A stretch of DNA of 56,029 nt from a virus, in IMG/VR virus record IMGVR_UViG_3300008108_000196, positions 1 to 56,029 of that record. One strand, written 5' to 3'. Positions within the stretch are counted from its first letter, which is position 1, and every line of letters begins with the position of its first letter. The position numbers and the translations under genes were made by a program. The notes under the pieces were generated by a model. The model was not told the DNA's origin. It worked only from the letters and a program-made list of their open reading frames with translations, and did not search any database. Of the stretch, positions 15,243 through 25,700 are shown piece by piece.

Positions 15243-16814
15243 TTAAATAGAATTTGGTGTTTTCCAATTTGCATCATCAAAATCTATATCACCTTGTCTT
15301 TTGACATTTACTTCTAAATTTGTGTTATCTGATTTTATTTGAACTCCATAAGGATTTTCCAATTCGATTTCCCAATCACTTAATGCTTCTTCAACTATAG
15401 TTGGAGATTTTAAATAAGGAGATGGAACAACATCTGTAGTATCAATTTTGGGGTATGGAACAGAAAATTGATTATCGCCAAAATCAAATATTTCCAACAC
15501 ATTTGGTGCTCTTGTTTGAACTAAAAAATTATATGTAACTGTTCCTATTGTAACATAACAATTTTTATCATTAACTAAGCCATTTTCATCTGTGTTGAAT
15601 GGCTCTGTAGTAACTTTAAAAGTCAATGATTGAGAATTAGTTACTAATCTTTGCGTAGTAAAACTACCACTAACAGTTTCTACAGTTACTCCTGGACCAC
15701 AAATTACAAATGATGGCATATCAATTTCAGTAATTTGTAGATTACTTATGGTTAATTCTGTATTTGGATTTTTATTTAATTGATCAGGAATTTTAAATAT
15801 AGCTGGAGTATTATCATTATAAACTTGTGCGGTTACTGTTGCTGTATCACAAACAGAACCAGCACATGCAGTTAATGTATATACTTTTGTTGCTGGTGAA
15901 TTTGAACCAGCAACTGACTGCAATCCAGTGTTTATTGTAGAACTACCAGAAGAATTTACTGATCCCAAATCTGTAATTGTTACACTAGTTGCATTTGAAA
16001 CAGACCAAGATATTGTTACAGTGTCGCTAGGAACTCCACTCGAACTATCTTGTGGATCTGGAGAAATTTCAAATGAATTTATAGTTGGTGTCCATAAATC
16101 ATATGAAATACTTATAGCTCCATTTCCAGAATCTAATTGACCAAAATTTAGTATATCAAAAATGCTAGAATTATAAGCACAGCCACCACCACCACCAGCT
16201 CCCCCGCCAGTGCTTTGGTCCGATCCAGGCGATCCTCCATTTCCACCAGGAGATCCACCTCCACCGCCGCCACCGCCGCCACCATCGAAACCAACATCAC
16301 CTCCAGTTCCCCCAACACTTACAGTACCAACAGAAGATACCCAACCTCCTGCATCATTTCCTTTGTTGCCATTTCTATCCCAGGATGCTCCACCTCCGCC
16401 ACCACCTCCACCAGCAACTAATATTGCAGTGCCAGAACTATTTAAAATGGCAGATGCTCCTCCACCGCCACCACCACCACCAGAATAACCTCTTCCTCCT
16501 CCAGCATTACCTCCTCTACCACCAGAAGCTAAAATACTAGAGCCAGCAGATCCACTACCACCACCAGTTGAGTTATTACCACCATTTCCTCCAATAGTAC
16601 CAATAACTGCTGTTATATTTCTAGATACAAAATTTGTTTTATATTGAAAAGTTCCAGATCTTGAATATCCAAAACCTCCTCCAACACTACCTCCATCAAC
16701 ACCACCGCCACCTCCGCTTGCACCACGAATATAAATTCTAACATTGGTAGCGTTATCTGGAATTTGAATAGAAGATGATGAATTATAAGTATTAACTACT
16801 GATTGAGAAGCCAT
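15243..16814 (-). CDS. Adhesin-like tail protein A: Gly-rich N-terminus, shared C-terminal domain (523 aa)
   Basis: A short beta N-terminus (about 1-35) leads to a Gly-rich region (about 36-225) with many GGGGG runs. An Ig/PKD-like module follows (about 235-325), then a C-terminal domain (about 330-523) containing QTRAPNVLEIFDFGDNQF, SPTIVEE and EVNVKRQGD. The C-terminal domain is closely repeated in the two upstream genes, while the N-termini differ. Poly-Gly packing domains at phage tips bind receptors (T2/S16 gp38 class), so a host-recognition role is inferred. Preceded by a late-like motif. Confidence 0.75.
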   Translation of the reverse strand: MASQSVVNTYNSSSSIQIPDNATNVRIYIRGASGGGGGVDGGSVGGGFGYSRSGTFQYKTNFVSRNITAVIGTIGGNGGNNSTGGGSGSAGSSILASGGRGGNAGGGRGYSGGGGGGGGASAILNSSGTAILVAGGGGGGGGASWDRNGNKGNDAGGWVSSVGTVSVGGTGGDVGFDGGGGGGGGGGSPGGNGGSPGSDQSTGGGAGGGGGCAYNSSIFDILNFGQLDSGNGAISISYDLWTPTINSFEISPDPQDSSSGVPSDTVTISWSVSNATSVTITDLGSVNSSGSSTINTGLQSVAGSNSPATKVYTLTACAGSVCDTATVTAQVYNDNTPAIFKIPDQLNKNPNTELTISNLQITEIDMPSFVICGPGVTVETVSGSFTTQRLVTNSQSLTFKVTTEPFNTDENGLVNDKNCYVTIGTVTYNFLVQTRAPNVLEIFDFGDNQFSVPYPKIDTTDVVPSPYLKSPTIVEEALSDWEIELENPYGVQIKSDNTNLEVNVKRQGDIDFDDANWKTPNSI

Positions 16815-16830
16815 AATATATTTTTAAAAA

Positions 16831-16838
16831 TATTTATT
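16831..16838 (-). promoter_or_regulatory. Candidate late promoter AATAAATA
   Basis: Minus-strand AATAAATA in the 30-base gap, 16 bases upstream of the 15243-16814 gene; one mismatch to TATAAATA. Confidence 0.45.
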
Positions 16839-16844
16839 GAAAAA

Positions 16845-18791
16845 TTAAATAATATTTGGTTTTGTCCATGTAATATTTGGTTGTTCTCCTTGACGTTTGA
16901 CATTAACTTCCAAATCTGTATCATTTTGTGAACTAATATCAGTATAAGATGTAGTAGTTGGTGGAGAATATCTTATATCTTTTGCTTTTATTTGTACACC
17001 ATATGGTTTTTCTAGTTCTACTTCCCATGCAGTTGATGTTGGTTCTACGATAGTTGGTGAATTTAAATATTCCAACGGAGTTTGATATGTTCCTCCATCT
17101 GGTAATTGCTCTCCAACTAGCCTTGTATCAACTTTTGGATATGGATAACCAAATTGATTATCACCAAAATCAAATATTTCTTGAACAACTGGTGCTCTTG
17201 TTTGAACTTTAAAAGAAATTGTTTGGCAACCGACAGTTAAAGAAACAGTTTTTTCATTAACTAATCCATTTTCATCTGTATTAAAAGGTTCTGCATATAC
17301 ACGAACATTTAAAGTACTACCAGAAACTATAGTAGTTGAAGTTGTATATCCAATCCCTCCACTACCTATGACTTCAACTCCCGAACCACATACTACAGAA
17401 GTGACCATATCTATCCCTGTAATAGGAGATGTTGATATTTTTATTTCTTCTCCAGGTTCTTTTCCTAATTGATCTGGTATAGAAATTGTATCTGGACAAT
17501 TATCATTATATGCTTTAACCGTTACTGTAGCAGTAGCCGTATTAAATCCATCAGTAGCAGTTAACGTGTAAGTTGTATTTGATCCAGGTTGTGAAGATCC
17601 AGTTGCTACTGATTGATATAAATTTGTAACTGATTTACTTCCAGAAGAATAAAAATTTGGAGGTTGAGTTACGTCAGTTGGTTGTGTTTTTTGTTCCCAT
17701 GTTGCAGATACTGCATTGTCATCTCTAGTTGCAACAGCAGATAATACGCTAATTCCTTCCCAAATTAAAAAAGTATTATAATTTGGTATACCATCTTCAC
17801 CACTTGTTTGTGGATTTGGACTTGCTGTTAAACTTTTAATTTTTACTTTTGGTAATACTGTAAAAATTATTTTTGATTTTGCATCCAAAGCATCCGTGTA
17901 TGTATATTCTTGATTAATATTCTGTTCAGTTTCATTTGTGAAAGATGTAGTTACTGTTCCTGTATTGTTTAAAGAATCAGAATATTCAATTGTGATAGGC
18001 TCTCCAGATCTAACAATTGTTTTTGGAGTAGTTAAAGTTACCCAACCAGCAAATGAAATACCTCCGCCACCACCGCCTGGTCTACTTACATTAACTTGGT
18101 TACCGACAGGTGCTTGATCACCACCACCATAATCTATTTCAATTGTATCTACACTTCCTCCACCACCACCGCCATAATTAGCTCCATCAAGACCACTAGA
18201 ATTTACTATAGTTGTACTAAAACCAGAAGAATTGAAAACAAAATTAACACCATTTCCTCCAGCACCAGGGATAGATCCTCTTCCTGCAACAGAATTTAAT
18301 CCAGCAGCTCCACCACCTCGACAAGGAGTTGACCCCCCTCCAAATATTCCTCCAGGAACGTATATTGCTGGATTTTCTCCATTTTGACCATCTCTTACAT
18401 TACCATTTCCTCCAGAACCACCATTAAAAGTTTCTCCACCTTTGCCACCTTTGCCACTTCTTTCACCATAACTTGTTTTAACTAAACTATCTTTACCATC
18501 AGTACCAGATTCAGAACCACTACCAAGAGATGTACTTCCTTGCCCACCACCACCAGCTCTAATTCGTATTTCTCCTAGTGGATCAACTTGTAAGGTTCCT
18601 TGAGATAAACCCCCTCCGCCTCCTCCACCACCAGATGGATCTCCAGCACCAGATGGTCCACCTCCACCACCAGCTCCTAAACAGATATAAGATATTCTTA
18701 CTATATTTGTGGGAGCATTAAAAGTTACAGAACTATTTTCTCCTTCAAATCCTAAACCTCCAGCAGTTCCATATCTTATTTCGTATGGCAT
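16845..18791 (-). CDS. Adhesin-like tail protein B: Gly-rich paralog (648 aa)
   Basis: Same plan as the gene at 15243: a short beta start (MPYEIRYGTAGG), a Gly-rich domain (about 35-255), a longer linker with Ig-like modules (about 260-430), then the shared C-terminal domain (QTRAPVVQEIFDFGDNQF, VELEKPYGVQI, EVNVKRQGE; about 440-648). The two proteins are clear paralogs through the last 190 residues and diverge before that. It lies 5 bases after the upstream gene with no separate promoter seen. Confidence 0.75.
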   Translation of the reverse strand: MPYEIRYGTAGGLGFEGENSSVTFNAPTNIVRISYICLGAGGGGGPSGAGDPSGGGGGGGGLSQGTLQVDPLGEIRIRAGGGGQGSTSLGSGSESGTDGKDSLVKTSYGERSGKGGKGGETFNGGSGGNGNVRDGQNGENPAIYVPGGIFGGGSTPCRGGGAAGLNSVAGRGSIPGAGGNGVNFVFNSSGFSTTIVNSSGLDGANYGGGGGGSVDTIEIDYGGGDQAPVGNQVNVSRPGGGGGGISFAGWVTLTTPKTIVRSGEPITIEYSDSLNNTGTVTTSFTNETEQNINQEYTYTDALDAKSKIIFTVLPKVKIKSLTASPNPQTSGEDGIPNYNTFLIWEGISVLSAVATRDDNAVSATWEQKTQPTDVTQPPNFYSSGSKSVTNLYQSVATGSSQPGSNTTYTLTATDGFNTATATVTVKAYNDNCPDTISIPDQLGKEPGEEIKISTSPITGIDMVTSVVCGSGVEVIGSGGIGYTTSTTIVSGSTLNVRVYAEPFNTDENGLVNEKTVSLTVGCQTISFKVQTRAPVVQEIFDFGDNQFGYPYPKVDTRLVGEQLPDGGTYQTPLEYLNSPTIVEPTSTAWEVELEKPYGVQIKAKDIRYSPPTTTSYTDISSQNDTDLEVNVKRQGEQPNITWTKPNII

Positions 18792-18796
18792 ATCTT

Positions 18797-20185
18797 TTAA
18801 ACTATATTTTTTCCTGTTAAAACACCAGCTGATCTTGTATTAATAGATCTTGGAGTAGTATTATTAATAGTTCCACTACTTCTAGTAGTAAGAGTACTCC
18901 AATTCATATTTTCAACAGTTCTTGGACCAGGATCGACTATTTCATCATATAGATATTCTGTATTTATCCATGAACCCCAAGAACCACCGAATGGTTTGAC
19001 TCTAACCTGAGTTTTATCATTATATGTGGTTTTAACTTCCACCCCAGATTGTAATGTAACATTGTTTGGATATTGCAATTCAACTTGCCATTGTTCTGCT
19101 GTTGGTTCTACTGTATCTGGAGAAACTAGGTACTGCGGTGGTGTTTCATCATTACCAGGAGGAGCTGGATAAGGTACAGAATTTTTTACATCTCCAAAAT
19201 CAAAACTTTCATTATCATTTGGTGCTCTAGTAACTACCGTAAAATATCTTCTTAAAGTACCAAAATTAACATAATATTCTGCTGAATTATCCAAAGTTTC
19301 TGGATCTTGGCTAAAATCAGGAGCACGAAATCTTAATTTGATAACTGCATTATTAGATACTGTGATACTTTTAGTGTATGATTCGGATGCTCCAGAAGTA
19401 ACTAAAACATAATCATCTCCCGATACAGTTATTGGAGCATCAATTCCAGTTAAAGCTGGTAGATTATATGTTATAATTTCGTTAGGTTCTCTATTGTAAA
19501 AATTTGGTATTTCAATATTATTAGGTGTATTGTCGTTAAAAACTAGAACTTCGACAGTAGCTGTTTCTATATCTGACGGAGCATTTCCGTAAGCAGTTAA
19601 AGTATATATTTTTGAAGCAGGAGAATTTGTTCCAACATTAGATTGTAATCTAGTATTTACCGCTTGTTGTATTTTTCCAGTAACATCTCCAACGTTTTGA
19701 TTTATTTCTATTTTTCTAGCGTTTACAACATCCCAGTTTAATGTTGTATTTGTGGTGTTGGTAAGTATTCTTGGCGCAGCATTAAAATCTCGTATATCTA
19801 CTGCATTGTATTCACTTCTTATCCATCTAGCAGCAATTGCAGTTGGTTTTGTTCCACTATCAGTCCTAACGAAAGTAAGACGATGTACCGTAAATACATC
19901 ATAATATTTTGTCGTTGATATTCTTACATTATCATTAGATGGACCAAAATCACCTAGATACTCCCCATCAATATAAAATTGACAATCATCATCTGCAGCA
20001 GTACCAAATACTTGAATTCCCTGCTCCAAAAATCTAATATCAAATTCATAGATACCTTGATCTTGAATTGCATTATCAATTAAAAATACTCCCCAAGTAG
20101 CAGAATATTGGGTCGGTAAAGAATAATAATTATTGAAAATATTTAATGATCTTGTTGACCAATTTGTAGAATCTACTATTGACAT
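18797..20185 (-). CDS. Adhesin-like tail protein C: same C-terminal domain, different N-terminus (462 aa)
   Basis: The N-terminal 120 residues lack the Gly-rich domain; they look like a beta-sandwich of the PA14/lectin type (YEFDIRFLEQGIQVFG, DCQFYIDGEYLGDF). An Ig-like module and the shared C-terminal domain follow (VTRAPNDNESFDFGDVKN, VELQYPNNVTL; about 235-420), with a Thr/Ser/Asn-rich tail. This is the third member of the tandem family, with a swapped head. Carbohydrate binding is inferred from the N-terminal pattern only. Confidence 0.7.
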   Translation of the reverse strand: MSIVDSTNWSTRSLNIFNNYYSLPTQYSATWGVFLIDNAIQDQGIYEFDIRFLEQGIQVFGTAADDDCQFYIDGEYLGDFGPSNDNVRISTTKYYDVFTVHRLTFVRTDSGTKPTAIAARWIRSEYNAVDIRDFNAAPRILTNTTNTTLNWDVVNARKIEINQNVGDVTGKIQQAVNTRLQSNVGTNSPASKIYTLTAYGNAPSDIETATVEVLVFNDNTPNNIEIPNFYNREPNEIITYNLPALTGIDAPITVSGDDYVLVTSGASESYTKSITVSNNAVIKLRFRAPDFSQDPETLDNSAEYYVNFGTLRRYFTVVTRAPNDNESFDFGDVKNSVPYPAPPGNDETPPQYLVSPDTVEPTAEQWQVELQYPNNVTLQSGVEVKTTYNDKTQVRVKPFGGSWGSWINTEYLYDEIVDPGPRTVENMNWSTLTTRSSGTINNTTPRSINTRSAGVLTGKNIV

Positions 20186-20187
20186 TT

Positions 20188-21048
20188 TTATATTTTAATT
20201 ATATACTCTACTAAAATATATGGAGATATAATATCATCCAATTTTTTAACATTACTTGTTGTAATAATAATTTCGCTTTTTAAACCATCTGCTGGTATTT
20301 GTGTATTTGAGAAAGAATAATTTAATGTATTATTAGCTTTCAATTGCGTACTACCTGGCAAGTTGATTCTATGATTATGTGAAACTGTAGTTGATGATTG
20401 GTCTGGTGGTTCTATTTGAACTAAATTATTAGATCCTTCTGTCTGGGCTTCATTGCCACCTCTAGCGTATCCCTCAACAAAAATATTATCTGCCCACTTG
20501 CCAAGATAAGTAAAAACTCCTACGTCAGCATAATGTCCATGTGCTTGGAAGTTTTCTTCATTTAAACTATCGGATAAAGTAAATCCAGTATCAGTTTCAA
20601 AAACTGGAGTTCCGATAAAACTTATGTTATTTTTACCCAAAACTTCAAAATAACCAGAGTATGAAATTTCTGTAGTATCTCCAACCAAAGAAATAACTTC
20701 AACTTCAGTGCCAACTTTAGTAATTGTTGGATCTTGTTCTAATGTTGTATTTAAATATTGTCCAGATGAAGAAGAAGCTCTAATATATTTTGATCCCAAA
20801 TCTGGTAGTTGTATTTCATCGGCACCAATATCATTAGGATCTTTTGCAAATCTACAATTAGCTCCTACACCTATAGTTCTTGCTAAAGCTGGATATACTG
20901 ATGCTTTTAAGATAGAGCCATCACATTTTAAAAATCCAGCTGGAAGAAAATTTTCTTTTACGCTATCGGATAATGCAATTGGATATGGAATAATAGTTCC
21001 AGTAACTCCACCAAATTTTGCTCTTTGTTTTGAATAGTAAACAGTCAT
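20188..21048 (-). CDS. Tail-collar-domain protein (286 aa)
   Basis: N-terminal collar-type domain (about 18-100: PYPIALSD, PAGFLKCDGSIL, YPALARTIG, IQLPDLGSKYIR), the pattern PF07484-like fibre proteins use to attach to baseplates. The C-terminal half is beta-rich with VSHNHRINLPG. The start MTVYYSKQ at 21048 leaves 2 bases after the upstream stop; earlier in-frame codons lie inside that gene. Likely a baseplate or short-fibre component. Confidence 0.75.
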   Translation of the reverse strand: MTVYYSKQRAKFGGVTGTIIPYPIALSDSVKENFLPAGFLKCDGSILKASVYPALARTIGVGANCRFAKDPNDIGADEIQLPDLGSKYIRASSSSGQYLNTTLEQDPTITKVGTEVEVISLVGDTTEISYSGYFEVLGKNNISFIGTPVFETDTGFTLSDSLNEENFQAHGHYADVGVFTYLGKWADNIFVEGYARGGNEAQTEGSNNLVQIEPPDQSSTTVSHNHRINLPGSTQLKANNTLNYSFSNTQIPADGLKSEIIITTSNVKKLDDIISPYILVEYIIKI

Positions 21049-21050
21049 TT

Positions 21051-22739
21051 TTAATAAGCTCTTACTAAATGAATACAAGAAAGTGAAGGTGAGGTTACAG
21101 TAAATGTCATTTGAAATGCATTTTCTACATTATCTGGAGTAACTACTGGTTGTACTTTTGCAGAAATTCTTGGGGTGAGTGATATTGCATCGCCGTTATA
21201 ACTGATATTGAATTCCGAACCATGATCATGTGGTTGTATTGTTCTAACTACATTACCACCTTGATTTTGTGTAACATTATAATCAACTGCTGCACTATTA
21301 AATAATACTTGAGTTGGAGGACTAACAACACCATCACTTAAACCATTTGATGCACCACCTCCCCCATTATCATAGTTTGGTGCAGAAACAGCATTAGCTT
21401 CATCCGAAAATGGAATTCTAGATGTTCCAGCAATTAATTTACTATCACTAATTAAACTAGTCAAATATGGAGTTCCTGAACTTGTAATACTATCAGTTAC
21501 TCTCAATTTTTTAGCTTGATTGAACCAAGATTTTCCAACTCCATGTCTATCAATAGAACTTCTTTCTGGTCTATGATTTCTAATGGGAATAGAACCTTCA
21601 ATAGAAGCTAGTGCATATCTTCCAGCACCTATAGCAAATGGTTGTACCATTCCTGCTCCACTAACTACATTATCTAGTCCTTCTGTAGTCGGACCAGTTT
21701 CACTTCCCCATCTTATTTCTACACTTTTAGGAGTTGATCTGTTCTGTCTCCTTTCATCTGGATCACACTGAAGAGAACCGAATTCACATGGAACTCTTCT
21801 ATACCAATAACTGATTAAACTTATTTCTGGCGTATCAAACACACCAACACCTAAACCAGGATTATCTCCAGAATCTCCTTTGTTGATTGTAGTATATCCT
21901 CCTTCTGGACCTGGATGAAAATGTGCAGGAAAATGTTCTCTAGATAATTTTCTTCCAACGACATAAACAGATTTAATACCAAATCCAGGAATTACTGATT
22001 GACCTTCAATTCTACCATCAAAAAAACCATCTCCAGTTGATTGAACAGTTATTGTAATATCATTAGCTGGTGTTGTTCCAGCAGCTGTTCCTTTTGTGAA
22101 TGATGTTCCCAATATAGTAATAACTTCACCTTGAGCAAAATCTTGACCTCTACTAATGATTTTAACTGAATATGTTAAATTTGTATTTTGAACTACTTGA
22201 AATGTTGCATTTGTTCCATTACCATTACTTGATATTGTTAATTCAGTAGACTCATATCTTTGAGCAGTTGTTGTGGTTGGAGCATTGCCAGTATATTGAA
22301 ATGTTAAAATAACGCCATCTGGATCTGGCTCATATGTAAAATTCATATCAGTATTTGCAAATATTGTAGATGGAGTACCAAGATCTCCAATATCTCCAAT
22401 ATATTGTTGAACTATAGCAGCAGCTTTAGTTGTATCCATTTTGTTATTTCTTAACAATGGATCGTTACTAAAATAAGAAATATTAATATCAGCTAATCCT
22501 TTTTGATTAGTTGGAGGTAATCTAAATGTTCCTGCATAATTTGGAAATCCACCAGAAAAATTTACTCCACCATAAGTGTCTTTTAAAACTCTAGCAAGCA
22601 AAGGATATTCTCTTGCTTGCAATTCTGCTCCATTGGCTAACAACCAACCTTTTGGTATTTGTGTTAGAGGTCCAACCCAGGGTTGCACCGACCCAATGGG
22701 CAACCCTTTCATTGTTCTGATAGCTCCGTAATCTGCCAT
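21051..22739 (-). CDS. Tail-collar-domain fibre/baseplate protein (562 aa)
   Basis: The collar domain opens the protein (about 12-80: PIGSVQPWVG, IPKGWLLANG, YPLLARVLKDTYGG, FRLPP). A beta-rich domain with a YSVKIISRGQDFAQGE-type repeat follows (about 150-245), the GY/GQ-D-x-A pattern also seen in the C-terminus of the gp5-like hub. The His-rich AHFHPG (about 275) resembles metal-binding fibre segments. Gene lies one base after the giant upstream gene. Product is probably a short-fibre or fibre-base protein. Confidence 0.75.
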   Translation of the reverse strand: MADYGAIRTMKGLPIGSVQPWVGPLTQIPKGWLLANGAELQAREYPLLARVLKDTYGGVNFSGGFPNYAGTFRLPPTNQKGLADINISYFSNDPLLRNNKMDTTKAAAIVQQYIGDIGDLGTPSTIFANTDMNFTYEPDPDGVILTFQYTGNAPTTTTAQRYESTELTISSNGNGTNATFQVVQNTNLTYSVKIISRGQDFAQGEVITILGTSFTKGTAAGTTPANDITITVQSTGDGFFDGRIEGQSVIPGFGIKSVYVVGRKLSREHFPAHFHPGPEGGYTTINKGDSGDNPGLGVGVFDTPEISLISYWYRRVPCEFGSLQCDPDERRQNRSTPKSVEIRWGSETGPTTEGLDNVVSGAGMVQPFAIGAGRYALASIEGSIPIRNHRPERSSIDRHGVGKSWFNQAKKLRVTDSITSSGTPYLTSLISDSKLIAGTSRIPFSDEANAVSAPNYDNGGGGASNGLSDGVVSPPTQVLFNSAAVDYNVTQNQGGNVVRTIQPHDHGSEFNISYNGDAISLTPRISAKVQPVVTPDNVENAFQMTFTVTSPSLSCIHLVRAY

Positions 22740-22740
22740 A

Positions 22741-25700
22741 TTAGATTTCCATTAACCACCAACCTTGTTGCGATGCTGGAGCACCAGTAGACGTTCCATC
22801 ATAATTAACAGGTCCAACGTATACAAGTCCTAATCCAGCATTTGGAGTTTGAACTACTAGTTCTCCCCCATTATATGTAGTTCCTGGATCTGGTGTTCCT
22901 CCAGAATTAGTTGTATCACCTTGAATTGCAATACCAGATGGTGCTCTAAACTTCAATGATACATTATATGTTAAGTTTCCGCCAACATCAACGACTCTAA
23001 TTGTATCTCCAGTAAGAGGATTAGAAGGTAATTTAAGCACAGTAGTAGCTGTAGGTGAAACAAAATAGTTAACATTAGATTGTACTGTTACAACATCTTG
23101 TCCAGCCTGTATGTATTGCCACTTTCTAGCTCCAGTTTGTGTAAAGAATCCTTGCTGTCCAGCAAAATCAATTGCACCACCTGAAGGTCTATTTGTAGCT
23201 TGCTCAATCCAGCGAACTTTGAATAGATTAACTTCAGTATCTTCACCACCGATATTTAATACTTTGTTGAATGTTAAGTTATTACCATTAACTTTAAGGT
23301 CAGTATTAAATACGTTTTCACCAGAAGTAGTTTGTGATGTAAATAGTCCACTTATTGTTAAGTTACCAGTACCATTATGTAAGAATAATTTAGTATTATC
23401 AATATTATCAGCAGTGATTAATAGATCACCACCTCTAATTGTAGTATCTCCACTGGAAGAATCAACAAATAATCTATTATAATTTGTAGAATTTCCAACA
23501 TTTAAATTTCCGAAGATATATGTTTTACCTGTAGCACTATCAACTACAAATCTATCATTATTACTTTGATCTCTAATAATCAATCTTTGATTATTTTCTG
23601 TATTTGAACCAAGTAAACGAATATCTTTATAAACACTAAGATTACCTAGAATTTCTGTGTCACCAGTAGTAGAATCTACTGTAAACACATCAACTGATGG
23701 TGTTCCTCCATCATTAATAACAAATCTTTGAGGTGAGGTGACATTAATTTGATTAATGAAAGTAAGTTCAGAATCACTCAGTCTGAAGATATCACCTTGT
23801 TTAATTGTTCCACTGAATACTCCAGTTGAAAGATTTTCTAATGCACCAGTAATGCCATTAGCAAGACCATTAGCGTTATCAATAAAGCTAACATCTTCCG
23901 AAAGATTATATCTAATAATCTTAGCGTTATCTGGGTGATCATTTCTTAGATACTTATAGCCAGATGGTGATGCACCATCTACAATCATATTACCATTTTG
24001 ATCAAGACGGTTTCTTGCCCTCTTAACTTTAATACGTAGTGGAAGATCAGAAACGTTATTCAAGTTAGTTAACTCTGTAACTAATAATAACTCACTGTAT
24101 TGTTCTCCAACTGGAGAAATTATAGTGTTTTGCTGATCAACCTGAACTGATCTATCAATTAATAGATAAGCACCAACTTCAAATTGAATATTTGTGCTAA
24201 CCTGACCGATTGGTAGATAGTATTCTGTTGGATCATTGGAATCAACCAAAAATTCTGCACCAGACCAAACAGCAGCACCTTGGGTATCAATTGTTCTATC
24301 AATTGTTACTCTTGAGAAGAAGTCAATGTTAGTATTATCAATACTTCCTCTTACATGAGCTGAAGTTGGAGTTGCAAAAGAACCTCTTCTAATTTGGTAT
24401 TGACCAGCATTTAAACCACCTAGATGAGTTACATCACCCTTCATGGTAGTATTTGCTTCAACAACTAATGAGTTATTAATCGTTGTTGTTCCACCTTTGG
24501 AACCAATGCTTAATCTACCAACACCAGTTGCAAAGTTTAATCTTGAGGTGTTTACCGTAAACATCTCAACTTGCAACGCATTAGACTGCAATCTAGCAAT
24601 TCCAGTACCTGTTACTAATCCAGTACCAATTGATAAATCACCATCTAATTCTGTATATCTATTTTTTACATTGAATACAGAACCATCTTCTTTAGAGTTT
24701 GAATTCTTTGCAAATGCACCACCAATAGTAATAACACTAATACTTGCTGTACTTGTATTATTTGATGTGCCCAAATTCATAATGGATTTTGATCCATTGC
24801 TGTGTACATTAAATTCTCCATCTGGAGTAAATGTACCAATATTAACTTGCTGTGAACTTGGATTAATACCTAGAGTAATAACCTGATCTGCACTTACAAG
24901 TGTACCCAATGAAATATTTCTAGCAACACTAAATGCAGCGGCAGAAGTTGCATTAGTAACTGCTAAATTGAATGATGATTGTGTAGTAGTTATATTACCA
25001 CCATTTACCTCAAGATTCTTTTGTAATCTTACTTCATCTGTAATTCTAGCATCACCATAAACAACAAATGTTCTATCTAGATTTCCTAGATTTGTGTTAA
25101 TACCAACTCTACCATTATTAGTAGTAGCAACACGTAAAGTTGCATTTGAATCTGGATTTACACTATCACCACCAACTAAGAATGCATTTCCTACGTTATT
25201 AAATACTCTATTTGCTGCAGTTGGATTTGAAACAAAGCTATTAACTGGCGAAGTTGTGAGTGTCTTACCACTTACAAATGCAGTACCAACAATATCAAGA
25301 TTTGCTCTTGGCTGAGTAGCTGCGGAAACAAATCCATTCAAGCGATCAATGTGATCAGCTCTTGCAAAAGTATTAATACCTAGTCTAAAGTCGCCATAAT
25401 TATCCGTATTTGTTCTTAATGCTTCTGCTCCAAGAACACCAACTTCTTTCCACTGTACAGAAGAAACCTCAATCAATGCATTAGTTTGTTCTTGATCTAA
25501 ACGTGTTGGATCATCTGGACTTTGTGCTACAATAACTTGTGTATTGATAGTAAATGTAGTTGCAGTTACTGCAGAAACAGTTCTAACTCCATTTACTGGT
25601 TGGAATCTACCACTAAATCCAGTAAATTTAACTTCAGTTCCTTGAGCAATACCAATATCGGTAGGCGAAATACCAATTTGCATTGTAAAGGTTACTGATA

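Noticed and set aside
15237-15244. AATAAATA before the 15006-15227 gene
   Set aside because: Only 9 bases from the ATG, so the transcript would start at or next to the start codon; probably chance around the TAA stop, although it fits the stop-codon pattern.
16210-16488. Pro-rich plus-strand frame
   Set aside because: Mirror of the Gly-rich GGN codons in the adhesin gene; poly-Pro is the expected antisense translation.
12500-18670. Gly-codon tracts as phase-variable microsatellites
   Set aside because: The tracts are made of varied GGN codons rather than uniform repeats, and any 3-base slippage would keep the frame, so on/off switching is not supported.
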